Of a stretch of DNA of 64,000 nt, positions 37,002 to 46,852 are shown piece after piece. A program made the translations under genes and the position numbers. The notes beneath the pieces were generated by a model. That model saw only the letters and a program-made list of their open reading frames with translations. It did no database searches and was not told the origin of the DNA. How positions within the stretch are numbered: position 1 is the stretch's first letter; the number at the start of each line of letters is the position of its first letter. The stretch comes from Bradyrhizobium diazoefficiens (lineage in GTDB: Bacteria; Pseudomonadota; Alphaproteobacteria; Rhizobiales; Xanthobacteraceae), in NCBI RefSeq assembly GCF_018129965.1, contig NZ_JAFCKW010000002.1:668572-732571 (forward strand), read 5' to 3'.

Positions 37002-38948
37002 TTAGAAGCCTATCCGGACCCCGGCTTTGCCGGTGATCGTGCCGCTGGAATCATTCATTGCGACATATTCGGTGCCGGCGAACAGCGAGGCGTTGTTGCG
37101 CATCCGCCAGTCGAACGAGGCTGAGGCGAAGCCGCCGGCAAGGCTTGCCTTGCCGGGCGTGGCGAAGGCCAGGGCCTGGCCGAGCACGACGGCATTGATC
37201 CCGCCATCGCCCACCCGCTGCTGCCCGATGACGCCGCCGGCAAAGCTGATCTGAAGACGCCCGAGCTCCGACGTCGCCGTGCGGGTCACCGAAAGCTCGC
37301 CACGCTCCTCCACGTTCTGAGAGGTGCGGCTGCCGACCGTCAGATTCGCGGTCGAGCCTGCCTCGGTGAACCCGTCGAAGCCGGCCGCAAGATAGCGCAA
37401 CCGTGCCGCCGGCGTCACTGTCCAGCCCGGAGCCAATTCGGTGCGGACACCGACCGCCAGTTCCGGGCTGACGAACCAGCCGCCATAGCTCGCGGTCGCA
37501 GTCTCCAGTCCGCCGGCAAGCAGGTTGTTGTTGATCCGTGCTCGCGTCGCGCGGTTCGACGAGGCGCCGCCGAGCAGCGCGAAATCGAGAAAGGTGCGAC
37601 CGAAGTCCTTCCGGCCATAGAGCCCGCCAAAGCCGATGTCGCTGCGCAGGTCGCCGGCATTGAGATCAAAGCTCGAACTGATGTTGCCGCCGCCGACCAC
37701 GGCGCCGAGCCGCAGGTCGCCCTGCACCTGGCGATCGAGGCCGAGCGCGCCGCCATAGAAATTGGTGACGCTGCGCAGCACCGGTCCGTCCGCCTGCTGG
37801 ATGCGCTGGCCGTAGAAGCCCTTGGCCCAGACCGTCGTGCCATCCGCCGTCGTCAGTGACGGGTTCTTGAACCAGACGGCACCGGTCGCGGGCTGTGCAT
37901 AACCGAGGACCTGGGCGAAGACATCGTCAGCAACGGCGCTGTCCGCCGCAAAGCCGAGGGTGCCCCCGCCCGCCGCGCCATCGCCGCTGCGGCCGCCGAG
38001 CAGGCCGGACACCGCGCGGGTGAAATCCATCAGGGTGCGGCCGGCACCGGCGAAGCCCGTCGGATCCACCGAGACGATGCGATTGCCGACGACCGCAACA
38101 GGCACGCTGCCCGTGACGGTCGCAGAGGCGAGCGAAGTGAAGGTCAAATTCTGGTTGCCCACGTCAACCTGCACGGCCTTGCGGGTCCCGTTGAGCTGAA
38201 TGTTTCCGACGATGAAGGATCCCGGCGCCAACACCAGCGCATTGTCAGTCGTGGCTAGAATAATCGCAGTCCCGCCAAAGTTAAGAATACCCCCGGAATT
38301 GACCAGCACGGAGGGCGAGTTCTGGTTGAAGTATCCTACCTGAATTCCGAAGCGGCCCGCGCCGCCGCCTACGACGGTGCCGGCGTTCACCACCGTTGAA
38401 CTGCCAGTGGACTGAGCGAGAATGCCGAGCAAACTGCCTGAAACCTTGCCGTAATTGACCGTGATCACATCGGTGCTGTTTGCGACCTGGTTGATGCCGA
38501 CCAATCCGGAAGCAATCCCGAAATTGATGATCGTATCGGGGAGGGTCTGAGCCGGACCTTGGTTGAAGGTGCGAATTCCGCTCCCCTGCGCCGACTGGAC
38601 GCTGCTGTTGTTGACGACGGAGATGCGGCCAGAGCCACCCAGAACTTCTGCGTCGAGGGCCCAGAGGTTGGCGCCCGACAGGGCCCCATTGTTTGTGACT
38701 GACACGCCACCGGTGGCGACCGAGGTGAGAGCCGTGTTCGTATCGACGATATCGGCGTTGTTCATCACAGTAAGGCTGCCGGCTCCATTGAAGGGCCCGA
38801 AGTTGGTCCCGTTGTATGAGCCGGTTATGACGCAACTGATGTCCGTGCCTGCATTGGTGCAGACTTGCTGAGCGAAAATCTGCGAAGCATGGGTTAGAAG
38901 AACAACAAGCGATAGGGCGCTCGTTATCCCGAAACGTGCACTTGCCAT
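37002..38948 (-). CDS. autotransporter-domain outer-membrane protein
   Basis: A 648-aa type V secretion protein. A signal peptide covers about residues 1-26 (ends ASQIFAQ). The passenger (about 27-340) is Asn/Gly/Val-rich beta-helix sequence with two cysteines near its start. The C-terminal ~270 residues form the autotransporter barrel, beginning near TTVWAKGFYGQRIQQ and ending in GKAGVRIGF with the terminal Phe that signals the BAM complex. The ATG at 38948 is preferred to upstream in-frame starts because it gives the signal peptide. It lies between ~100-bp direct repeats. Confidence 0.9.
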   Translation of the reverse strand: MASARFGITSALSLVVLLTHASQIFAQQVCTNAGTDISCVITGSYNGTNFGPFNGAGSLTVMNNADIVDTNTALTSVATGGVSVTNNGALSGANLWALDAEVLGGSGRISVVNNSSVQSAQGSGIRTFNQGPAQTLPDTIINFGIASGLVGINQVANSTDVITVNYGKVSGSLLGILAQSTGSSTVVNAGTVVGGGAGRFGIQVGYFNQNSPSVLVNSGGILNFGGTAIILATTDNALVLAPGSFIVGNIQLNGTRKAVQVDVGNQNLTFTSLASATVTGSVPVAVVGNRIVSVDPTGFAGAGRTLMDFTRAVSGLLGGRSGDGAAGGGTLGFAADSAVADDVFAQVLGYAQPATGAVWFKNPSLTTADGTTVWAKGFYGQRIQQADGPVLRSVTNFYGGALGLDRQVQGDLRLGAVVGGGNISSSFDLNAGDLRSDIGFGGLYGRKDFGRTFLDFALLGGASSNRATRARINNNLLAGGLETATASYGGWFVSPELAVGVRTELAPGWTVTPAARLRYLAAGFDGFTEAGSTANLTVGSRTSQNVEERGELSVTRTATSELGRLQISFAGGVIGQQRVGDGGINAVVLGQALAFATPGKASLAGGFASASFDWRMRNNASLFAGTEYVAMNDSSGTITGKAGVRIGF

Positions 38949-39529
38949 AATGAGGCACCGCATTATCAAAAAGTCTAAAATTAAGCTTGTGATATCAATG
39001 CAGGCGTCCGGCAAGGTGATAAATTTGTCACGGTTGAAACTTTCCTCATGAACTCAGCCGGTGGAACGCCATGCCGAAGGGTGTCCGCGCCTCTGGTGGC
39101 GCGATGCCATGCTATGTAGCGTGAAAGGTGTTGAGCGCGGAGAGGCGGACCGCGTCGATGTTGGCTGGAACGCCGATCCTGCATCCCGCCGGCCGCATAT
39201 TTGAGAGACTCAAAAGGGCGTTCACTGGGGCGCACAGCCACCTTGACACGCAGCGTCTTGCATCGGGTGCGCAAAACCACTTCAAACACCGTGGCCCATC
39301 AAATTCCGCGCGGATACATCTACCACATACGCTTGTCGACCGGGATGTCTGAGGTGGGTCACAAGCCGCCGATCATGCTGGAGGTGGCTTACATCCGCGT
39401 TGCCCTGGTCAGCAGACGTTCAGGGGTAAGCGGCCTTGGACCGGAAGGTCGCGAGCAGCACGAATCCGACGCCTCGCGCGTTTTGCTGGAAGCGTCTAAA
39501 CCGGTATCGCTGACCTTGCGGTGATCTTC
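38949..39529. other. 581-base region upstream of the autotransporter
   Basis: Contains direct-repeat copy B near its end and the autotransporter promoter side. No gene is supported: frames here have no ribosome site and no recognisable product. Confidence 0.5.
39346..39447. repeat. direct repeat copy B flanking the autotransporter
   Basis: Partner of 36896-36996, offset by 2,450 bases, same orientation. Both copies contain the GTCACAAGC-GCCGATCATG core and end in CCGGAAG. Copy B lies about 80 bases before the second GNAT gene. Confidence 0.8.
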
Positions 39530-39991
39530 ATGAAAATTGGCTATCTGGCGGACCACCCCGAACATCTCGAAACGATCGCGGCGTGGCAGCATGCCGAGTT
39601 TGGCTATCTCACGCCGGCGATGGCCCTTCAGGATCGCGCTGACAGGCTTCGCCTTTCGCTCCAGAAGAACGCGCTGCCCATGGCCTTCATCGCGCTGTCG
39701 GAGGACGGGGCACTGTTGGGCTCGGCAGGCATCCTGGCCACGACGGTGACCCACGCACATCTGACGCCCTGGCTATCTTCGGTGTACGTGCCGGACGAAT
39801 TGAGGGGCAGGGGCATCGCCTCCGCGCTGAGCTTGCACGCGGTCGGAAAGGCTGCAGCGCTCGGCTTCGATCGGCTGTATTTGTTCACGCCACGCAGCGA
39901 GGCGCTCTACGCACGCATCGGCTGGGTCACGTTCGACCGGATCGACCATAATGGCGTGGCTCTCATGCTGATGGAGAGGCTGACGGCGTGA
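39530..39991 (+). CDS. GNAT-family N-acetyltransferase
   Basis: A 153-aa acetyltransferase starting MKIGYLADHPEHLETIAAWQ. The acetyl-CoA segment is LSSVYVPDELRGRGIASALSLHAVGKAA (R.RGIA.AL) and the end YLFTPRSEALYARIGW is motif B. An in-frame GTG three codons upstream is an alternative start. Substrate unknown. It differs from the GNAT at 36290 and is not a duplicate of it. Confidence 0.87.
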   Translation: MKIGYLADHPEHLETIAAWQHAEFGYLTPAMALQDRADRLRLSLQKNALPMAFIALSEDGALLGSAGILATTVTHAHLTPWLSSVYVPDELRGRGIASALSLHAVGKAAALGFDRLYLFTPRSEALYARIGWVTFDRIDHNGVALMLMERLTA

Positions 39992-40077
39992 GGCCAAACC
40001 CGGGCCGTGCTCGGCTTTGTGCCGAAGCGATGACCGACCGGGATGGGCGGTTTGCGCCCCCTATCGTATTCGGGCGT

Positions 40078-40142
40078 CTATAACGTCAGCTGCATCGGTT
40101 CGGCGAGGACGTGAACGCCGTCACCCCGCCTGTTTGGCTCGG
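40078..40142 (-). pseudogene. 3'-end relic of an MBL-fold hydrolase gene
   Basis: Read leftwards the sequence gives GDGVHVLAEPMQLTL and a stop, against GDGFRYFAEPMQMTL and a stop at the end of the intact MBL gene 42169-43140. Similarity fades after about 65 bases. Nothing upstream continues the gene, so this is a stranded tail of a diverged paralogue. Confidence 0.6.
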
Positions 40143-40191
40143 TCATTCACGCCGCCGCACATGCGCGTGGTGGGAGCGTTGCGACCTGTCG

Positions 40192-41877
40192 TCACGCTGC
40201 CCTGACGGTATCCAGGAATCTCGAGACTTCGGACTTGAGCCGGGTGCTATCGGCGGCCAGGGTCCTCGCTGTCGAGAGAAGATTCGAGGACGCTGAGCCG
40301 GTGTCCGTCGCGCCGCGCTTCACATCGAGGATGTTGGCCGACACCTGCTGGGTACCATGTGACGCCTGCTGAACGTTGCGCGAGATCTCCACTGTCGCGG
40401 CACCTTGTTCCTCGACGGCCGAGGCGATTGCCGATGACACTTCCGAGAGCTTCGCGATCGTCGCTGAAATCTCCTTGATGGCCGTGACGGATTCCTGGGT
40501 GGCCATCTGCACGCTGGAGATCTGCTGGCTGATTTCGTCAGTCGCCTTGGCCGTCTGTTCGGCGAGCGCCTTGACCTCGGACGCGACGACGGCGAAGCCG
40601 CGGCCCGCGTCACCGGCGCGCGCAGCCTCGATCGTCGCGTTCAGGGCGAGCAGATTGGTCTGGCCTGCGATCGTGTTGATGAGTTCGACGACATCGCCGA
40701 TACGTGTTGCCGCGACGGAGAGTTCGCCGACGCGCTGCGTTGTCGCGTGGGCCTGATCGACCGCGTTGCCGGCAATCCGCGCGGACTCCTGCACCTGCCG
40801 GCTGATTTCGTTGACGGAGGACGAAAGCTGCTCGGTTGCGGATGCGACGGCCTGGACGTTCACGGACGCCTCCTCCGACCCGGAAGCAACCATCGTGGCG
40901 AGTTGCTCGGAATGGGAAGCTGTCGAGGCAAGGGTATTTGCCGACGATTCCAGCTCGGTCGAAGCGGACGACACCGCTTGAACGATATTGCCGACGCTCG
41001 TTTCGAAGGTCGCGGCCAGCCGCCGCAACTCGGCCTTGCGCAGTTCCGCCGCCGCGGCCTCCTGCTGCGCGGTCCGTTCGAGTTCGTCGCGTGCCTTCTG
41101 TTCCGCGTTGATCTGCACGAGGCCTACGGCACCGGCAAGCTTTCCGATTTCGTCGGAGCGATCGAGACCCGGAATGGAAGTGCCGAGATTTCCTGCTGCG
41201 ATCGCCGCGACGGCGTCGGTCAGGCGAACGACGGGACGAACGGTACCGAAGATATTTGAAGCGATACTCAGCCCAATGACCGCCGCGCCGATTCCGCAGA
41301 TCGTCCAGGTCAGAAGCGCAAACATCGCAATCCGTTGCTCGGCCGCGTCCTCGAGTTGCTTGTTGGAGACCTGTGCCTTCGCGACCAAGTCGTCGATGAT
41401 GGCCCGGTGGGCTGCGTACACTGATCCGAGGCTAGCGTAGGATTCTCTCGCCCTTGCTATGTCGGATTTCTCGAGGGCGGGCATCAATTCGTGATCGACG
41501 ATCGTCCAGAACTTCTGGGCTTCGGCCTGCGAATCGACGGTCAGTCTGTTCTTGAGGTCACCGCGCAACTCGGACGTGGACCAGAACTTCTGGCGATCGT
41601 CGAAATCACGTCGAAGCTCGTCGATCCGCTTTTTGTGGGCAGCCGTGCTTCCAGGATTCTGCAAAGCCAGGGTCGCTTCGAGGTAGGCTTCGACCACATA
41701 CATCGGCGGGGGCAGGATATCGGCGAGCAAATCCGCGCTCAGCTTGATATCCGAGTAGATGGGACCGCCGATACGCACCTGGCTGTTGGAATAAGTGCAG
41801 ATGCCCAGGATCGAAACCAGCGAGAGAACAGTCAGGAAGCCGAATAGAATGACTTTCGTCAGCAAAGACAACTTCAT
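40192..41877 (-). CDS. methyl-accepting chemotaxis protein
   Basis: A 561-aa transmembrane chemoreceptor. Helix TM1 is about residues 8-28, a ~155-residue helical periplasmic sensor follows, TM2 is about 185-205, then a HAMP domain. The signalling hairpin is centred on [43 protein letters not shown]. There is no C-terminal CheR-docking pentapeptide. Two ATGs are adjacent; AGGAG is five bases before the second (41877), so I chose that. The ligand is unknown. No che genes are adjacent. Confidence 0.94.
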   Translation of the reverse strand: MKLSLLTKVILFGFLTVLSLVSILGICTYSNSQVRIGGPIYSDIKLSADLLADILPPPMYVVEAYLEATLALQNPGSTAAHKKRIDELRRDFDDRQKFWSTSELRGDLKNRLTVDSQAEAQKFWTIVDHELMPALEKSDIARARESYASLGSVYAAHRAIIDDLVAKAQVSNKQLEDAAEQRIAMFALLTWTICGIGAAVIGLSIASNIFGTVRPVVRLTDAVAAIAAGNLGTSIPGLDRSDEIGKLAGAVGLVQINAEQKARDELERTAQQEAAAAELRKAELRRLAATFETSVGNIVQAVSSASTELESSANTLASTASHSEQLATMVASGSEEASVNVQAVASATEQLSSSVNEISRQVQESARIAGNAVDQAHATTQRVGELSVAATRIGDVVELINTIAGQTNLLALNATIEAARAGDAGRGFAVVASEVKALAEQTAKATDEISQQISSVQMATQESVTAIKEISATIAKLSEVSSAIASAVEEQGAATVEISRNVQQASHGTQQVSANILDVKRGATDTGSASSNLLSTARTLAADSTRLKSEVSRFLDTVRAA

Positions 41878-42168
41878 CATCGCTCCTCATCGAGCCAAAA
41901 GCTGGGCATTGCGGTCTGCGACGGCTGCTGACTTGCTGTGCAGAGCGATGAGGTCGCCCGGTCGCGCCGTTGCGACCGGGAAAAAATAGCAATGGGGTCC
42001 TTAACGGAGCGTCACTCAACGCAGTCGTTCGGATAAGTATAAGTACGGGAACTCGTTGCAGCGCCTAAATTTCGTGCAGCCTCAGCTATTGATGAGCCCC
42101 ATCTGCCGGGAGCTTTTGACCGATGATGGTCCGGGGGGCAAATGCGCCACCCGGACCATTTCGACGAC

Positions 42169-43140
42169 CTACAGCGTCATCTGCATCGGCTCTGCAAAAT
42201 AGCGGAAGCCGTCGCCGGCCTTGGCGACATGGCCATAGCCCGGCCAGGCGAAGTGATAGGACATCACCGGGACCTTGTTGGCCGCGAGCATGGTGAGCAG
42301 CTTGACGCGCGAATCTGCCGCCTGCTTCGGGTCGGTGTCGTAGGAGAATTCCATCCGCGGCCGTTCCAGCAGCAGCACCGAATGGTGCGATAGGTCGCCG
42401 AGGAAGGCGAAGGACTTTCCGGCCGAGGAGACCATGAAGATGGTGTGACCGACGGTATGGCCGGGGGCGGCGATCGCCTGAACGCCGGGCAGGAATTCCT
42501 GGCCGTCCTTGAAGAACACGATGCGGTCGCGGACCGGCAGCAGGTTCTTCCGGGCGTGCACGACGAAATCCTTGGCGGCGCTGCCGAGCTTGCCTTCATC
42601 GGTCCAGAAATCGAAATCGGTCTGGGAGATGTAGATCTGAGCGTTCGGAAACAGCGGCTTGTTGTCGGCATCGACGATGCCGCCAATGTGGTCGATATGG
42701 GCATGCGAGCAGACCACGGCATCGATATCCTCCGGCTTGATGCCGGCTTCCATCATGCTCTTCTGTTGCCGTCCGGTGGTGGGGCCGAACGCCTTCGATG
42801 TGCCCATGCCGGTATCGAACAGGATGAGCTTGTCGCCGGTGTTCACGATCGGCGAGTTCTGCTCGAGCACGACATTGTCCGGCGACAGGAAATTGTCGGC
42901 GAGCATCTTCTTCACCTCTTCCTTGGGAACGCCGGTGAAGGTGCCGGAGGGATCGCCGAGCGGCAGCGGTCCGTCGGAAACGACGGTCACTTCCGCATCG
43001 CCGAGCGTGAAGCGGTGCCAGTAGGGAGTCTGGGTGCCGAGCTTGGGCGCGCGTGCGAACGCACCAGAGCCGAGCATTGCGCTGGCGCCAAGTCCGGCCC
43101 CGAGGGAGAGCAGCGAGCGGCGGGAGACGTTGAGTGTCAT
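42169..43140 (-). CDS. Tat-exported MBL-fold metallo-hydrolase
   Basis: A 323-aa beta-lactamase-fold hydrolase. The N-terminus SRRSLLSLGAGLGASAM is a twin-arginine signal. The zinc motif is SHAHIDHIGG (HxHxDH), with a further His in GHTVGHTIFM and Asp in FLGDLSHHSV. GGAGG precedes the ATG at ideal spacing; the frame is open 34 codons further upstream with no support. It is likely periplasmic. Lactonase-like or quinoprotein-associated roles are possible but not shown. Confidence 0.91.
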   Translation of the reverse strand: MTLNVSRRSLLSLGAGLGASAMLGSGAFARAPKLGTQTPYWHRFTLGDAEVTVVSDGPLPLGDPSGTFTGVPKEEVKKMLADNFLSPDNVVLEQNSPIVNTGDKLILFDTGMGTSKAFGPTTGRQQKSMMEAGIKPEDIDAVVCSHAHIDHIGGIVDADNKPLFPNAQIYISQTDFDFWTDEGKLGSAAKDFVVHARKNLLPVRDRIVFFKDGQEFLPGVQAIAAPGHTVGHTIFMVSSAGKSFAFLGDLSHHSVLLLERPRMEFSYDTDPKQAADSRVKLLTMLAANKVPVMSYHFAWPGYGHVAKAGDGFRYFAEPMQMTL

Positions 43141-43594
43141 CGGTTTCCTCCAGTTTATGTTTTGATCCGCGCGATTTTTCGCGCGTGATGTTCGGCTTGA
43201 TGCCAACGGTGCGATGCTGCGCCGGTTCGCGCAGGCTCGCAAGTGGAATTGGTTTGGTCATTTGCCGCAGCTTGACACGCAGCGATGCGCCCGCGCGCAC
43301 GGGCGGCCAGGCTCGTTCGTTGCCGACGCTCATCACGTCAGGTGCCCTGTTCAGCGATGGATCATCAGGCGGCTGTTGGGCGTATCTGTGGCAAACGCGA
43401 AAACGTCCGCGAGAAGCGGAGCCGTCACGGTTGCGAGAAAAGCCATGGTGGCATCATGCGCCTGTATTGCCCGACGCGTCAACCAGAATTCGAAAAATCC
43501 GCAATTTTGCGGGGCCGTTCTCAAGTCGTTGATTTCACTGATCCCGGCTACTGTGCATGGGGTTGTTTTGCAATTTTTGTCGGAGAGACCCGCC
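43141..43594. other. 454-base intergenic region with a 25-bp repeat
   Basis: No gene is supported. It contains one copy of a 25-bp sequence (43545-43569) found again in inverted orientation at 63151-63175. Otherwise nothing recognisable. Confidence 0.55.
43545..43569 (-). repeat. 25-bp perfect repeat, copy 1
   Basis: Read on the minus strand it begins AAAACAACCCCATGC and ends AGTAGCCG, identical over 25 bases to 63151-63175 on the plus strand. It lies 26 bases past the stop of the minus-strand gene ending at 43595. Confidence 0.85.
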
Positions 43595-44671
43595 TCACGC
43601 CCCGCAAATGATCACGCCGTACCAGCCGAGCCCGCGATAGGTCTCGTAGCCCGGCGTGGCGTGGAATGCGACCAGCGTACCGGAGCGGTCATGGGAGAAG
43701 CCGGAGCGCTGGCCGTTCAGCGACAGCGAGACGCGTTCGCTCAGGATGCCCTGGCCGTCGGAGGCTGCGATGACGCGAAAGTTCGAATCGACCAGCAGCA
43801 CGCGGGCCTTGTCGCGGTCTCCGACGCGGACGCCTTGCACGATCGCGCGCGCCTGCGGCTCCCAGTCGAAATGGATCGCGAGCACGCCGATCGGCGCGCC
43901 GCTCGCCTGTCCGCCGGCGCGGACGCTGGCGCAATAGGTCGCGACCTGCGCATTGCCGAGCAATGGCTGGTTTTCGACGTCGCCTGCGACATAATCGTCA
44001 CCGGAGCGAAGGCTCCTGGCCTCGCGGAACCATTTGGTGTGGGCGACGTTCTGGCCGACGACGCGGAAGCGGTCGGCGCGGCCGTTGGCGATGACGTTGC
44101 CCTCGAGGTCGCAGAGCCAGAGGTCGAGATAGACCGTGTAGGCGCCGAGGATAACGCCGAGGCGCTCCGAGGAATGGGTGACGGTTGCGGGGGCAGGTGA
44201 GGCCGCGCAATCGACCACGGCGGAATCGGTCGCCCACCAGCGCACGTCGCAGGTGCGCTCATAGAGATTGCGGTCGATCAGCTCGACCGCGTTGAGCGAG
44301 AGGTCGACCATGCGCTCACCGCGCGAGCGCTGGCTCATGCTGTCGATCGAGGAGACGAGATCGCCGGTGCGCTTGGTCAATTGGGTTTCGAGTTCACGCG
44401 CGATGCTCTCGACCTGCTGACCGACGCCGCGCACCTCCTGCGCCACCACCGCAAAGCCCGCGCCTTGCGCGCCGGCACGCGAGCTTTCGATCAGCGCGTT
44501 CAGCGCCAGCATCTTCATCTGGTTGGTGATCTGCTGGATCGCCCTGGTCTTGTCGACCGCGATCTGGTTGACCTCGGCGGTGAGGCGATTGATCAGCGCG
44601 GAGATGTCGGAGTCATCGTCGGCGGGTTCGGGAGCGATCGGCTTGGCTTTCAGACCCAGCGCAACAGACAT
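43595..44671 (-). CDS. soluble chemoreceptor-like protein with C-terminal Cache-type domain
   Basis: A 358-aa protein with no membrane segment. Residues ~30-115 hold a shortened chemoreceptor signalling hairpin (TNQMKMLALNALIESSRAGAQGAGFAVVAQEV). Residues ~140-358 resemble a Cache/PAS-like sensor (AYTVYLDLWLCDLEGNVIANGR ... HTKWFREA ... GVLAIHFDW). This order, signalling part first and sensor last, is the reverse of a normal receptor. AAGGAA precedes the ATG at 44671; an upstream in-frame start lacks a site. Probably cytoplasmic. Confidence 0.82.
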   Translation of the reverse strand: MSVALGLKAKPIAPEPADDDSDISALINRLTAEVNQIAVDKTRAIQQITNQMKMLALNALIESSRAGAQGAGFAVVAQEVRGVGQQVESIARELETQLTKRTGDLVSSIDSMSQRSRGERMVDLSLNAVELIDRNLYERTCDVRWWATDSAVVDCAASPAPATVTHSSERLGVILGAYTVYLDLWLCDLEGNVIANGRADRFRVVGQNVAHTKWFREARSLRSGDDYVAGDVENQPLLGNAQVATYCASVRAGGQASGAPIGVLAIHFDWEPQARAIVQGVRVGDRDKARVLLVDSNFRVIAASDGQGILSERVSLSLNGQRSGFSHDRSGTLVAFHATPGYETYRGLGWYGVIICGA

Positions 44672-44953
44672 TGGGGCATTCCTTGGCAATGAGGCCAGAT
44701 CTGCAATGAACCCGGACAATCACGTACAGATCGAAGATGAGTCTTTTTCGGGGATTCAAGCTAACGCCCGCTTAATTTGCTGTTCTGCGGAATGCCTAAA
44801 TGGTAGTCATGATCTGCCGCGCAGCCATCCACCGCTTTGTGCGCCCCCGCCGTTGCAAATCTCCAGGGTTTCGCGACCAATCGCTTTGAGCCAGTGACCG
44901 CGCGCCTTGCGTGATCGCCCGGACCCCGAGTTCTGAACAGATCGCCTCTCGTC

Positions 44954-46795
44954 ATGACGCCGCCAGCCAATGCCTTGCCCGTCGAAGCGCCCCAGGCCTT
45001 CCTGGGCGTGGCCCGTTCGCTCACCGACAAGCTCTGGCGCGATCGGCTCGATGCGCGCGGGGCAGCCAAGGCGCTTGCCATCGTGCAACGGCACCAATTG
45101 CCTGAGATGCTGGCGCGGGTGCTTGCCGGCCGCGGCGTCGAAATCGATGAAGTTCCCGACTTCCTCGATCCGACCATTCGCAAGCTCCTTCCGGACCCGT
45201 ATACGGTGACGGAGATGGAGGCTGCGGCAAAGCGGATCGCGGATGCGGCTGCGGAGGGCGAGAAGGTCGCGATCTTCGGCGACTACGATGTCGACGGCGC
45301 GACCTCGGCGGCGCTGCTGGCATGGCATCTGCGCCATTGCGGGCTCGACCCGCTGATCCACATCCCAGACCGCATCTTTGAAGGCTACGGCCCCAACGTC
45401 GAGGCGGTGCGCGGGTTGGCGGAGAAGGGGGCGACGCTGCTCGTCACCGTCGATTGTGGCACCACCAGCATCGAGCCCCTGGCCGAGGCGAAGCGGCTCG
45501 GCATGTCAGTCGTCGTGATAGATCATCACCAATGCGGCCTCGATCTTCCCGAGGTCGATGCGCTGGTCAATCCGAACCGTCCCGACGATCTCTCCGGCCT
45601 CGGGCATCTCGCCGCCGTCGGCCTCGTGCTGGTGACGCTGGTGGCGGTCAACCGCGAATTGCGCCAGCGCGGGTTCTGGACTGCGGAGCGGCCCGAGCCC
45701 GACCTGCTCGGCATGCTGCATCACGTCGCGCTCGGCACCGTCGCGGACGTCGCGCCGCTGATCGGTCTCAACCGCGCCTTCGTTGCAAAAGGACTGATCG
45801 CGATGCGGCGGCGCGACCATGTCGGCCACACCGCGCTGATGGACGTGGCGCGGCTCAACGGTCCGCCGGAGGCCTGGCATCTCGGCTTCATGCTGGGTCC
45901 GCGTATCAATGCCGGCGGCCGCATCGGCCGTGCCGATCTCGGCGTGCGGCTTCTGCTCGAGGGCGATAGCGTCGAGGCCGCGCGGATCGCCGCCGAACTC
46001 GACCGTCTCAACGCCGAGAGGCGCGTCATCGAGCAGGGGGCGGAAGCCCAGGCCGAAGCAGAGGCGCTGGCCTCGATCGGGCTCGAGGACAAGATTAGCG
46101 TCATCGTTACGGCCTCCGAAGGCTGGCATCCCGGCGTGGTCGGCCTCGTTGCGTCCAGGCTGAAGGAGAAGTTTTCGCGGCCCGCCTTTGCGATCGCGCT
46201 GGAGCCCGGCGGCATCGGCACCGGTTCGGGCCGCTCGATTGCCGGCGTCGATCTCGGCAAGGCGGTGCGGCAGGCGGTCGCCGACGGCATCCTGCTCAAG
46301 GGCGGCGGCCATGCAATGGCTGCGGGCGTGACGCTGCGCAAGGAGAAGCTCGCTGAGTTTCGCGCCTATCTCGAAAACGCGCTGGCGCAGGACGTCGCCG
46401 ACGCCCGGCACGTCAACGAGCTCTATATCGACGGCGCGGTCTCCGCGCGCGCGGTGACGACCGAGCTTGCGGCCACGCTCAACCGCGCCGGTCCGTTCGG
46501 CAGCGGCAATCCGGAGCCCGTGCTGGCTCTGCCGGCGCATCAGCTCGTCTATGCCGACGAGGTCGGTCAGGCGCATCTGAGGCTTCGGTTCAAGTCGGGC
46601 GACGGCTCCATCGTCAACGGCATCGCATTCCGTTCGATCGGCCAGAAGCTCGGCAACGCACTTGTCGCCAATCGTGGCCAGCAGCTGCATGTCGCAGGAT
46701 CCTTGTCGGTCGATCGATACCAGGGCACCGAGCGGGTGCAGTTCCGCGTCATCGATGTCGCACTACCGGACCAGGGGCCATCCGTGATTAGATAG
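44954..46795 (+). CDS. recJ: single-stranded-DNA-specific exonuclease RecJ
   Basis: A 613-aa DHH-family 5'-3' exonuclease for recombination and mismatch repair. The catalytic motifs are FGDYDVDGATSAALL (about residues 107-121), VTVDCGTTS, the DHH motif VVIDHHQCG, and the DHHA1 GGGHAMAAGVTL segment. The C-terminal OB fold is present. The ATG at 44954 lacks a strong ribosome site. An SDR gene follows 57 bases downstream. Confidence 0.95.
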   Translation: MTPPANALPVEAPQAFLGVARSLTDKLWRDRLDARGAAKALAIVQRHQLPEMLARVLAGRGVEIDEVPDFLDPTIRKLLPDPYTVTEMEAAAKRIADAAAEGEKVAIFGDYDVDGATSAALLAWHLRHCGLDPLIHIPDRIFEGYGPNVEAVRGLAEKGATLLVTVDCGTTSIEPLAEAKRLGMSVVVIDHHQCGLDLPEVDALVNPNRPDDLSGLGHLAAVGLVLVTLVAVNRELRQRGFWTAERPEPDLLGMLHHVALGTVADVAPLIGLNRAFVAKGLIAMRRRDHVGHTALMDVARLNGPPEAWHLGFMLGPRINAGGRIGRADLGVRLLLEGDSVEAARIAAELDRLNAERRVIEQGAEAQAEAEALASIGLEDKISVIVTASEGWHPGVVGLVASRLKEKFSRPAFAIALEPGGIGTGSGRSIAGVDLGKAVRQAVADGILLKGGGHAMAAGVTLRKEKLAEFRAYLENALAQDVADARHVNELYIDGAVSARAVTTELAATLNRAGPFGSGNPEPVLALPAHQLVYADEVGQAHLRLRFKSGDGSIVNGIAFRSIGQKLGNALVANRGQQLHVAGSLSVDRYQGTERVQFRVIDVALPDQGPSVIR

Positions 46796-46852
46796 CGCAT
46801 GATCCGCCAAGATCATGCGCAGGGACGCAATCAACAAGAAAAGGGAGTGAAC

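Noticed and set aside
39240..43284. CTTGACACGCAGCG shared near 39241 and 43270
   Set aside because: Only 14 bases match and the flanks differ; likely chance or a shared promoter-like word.
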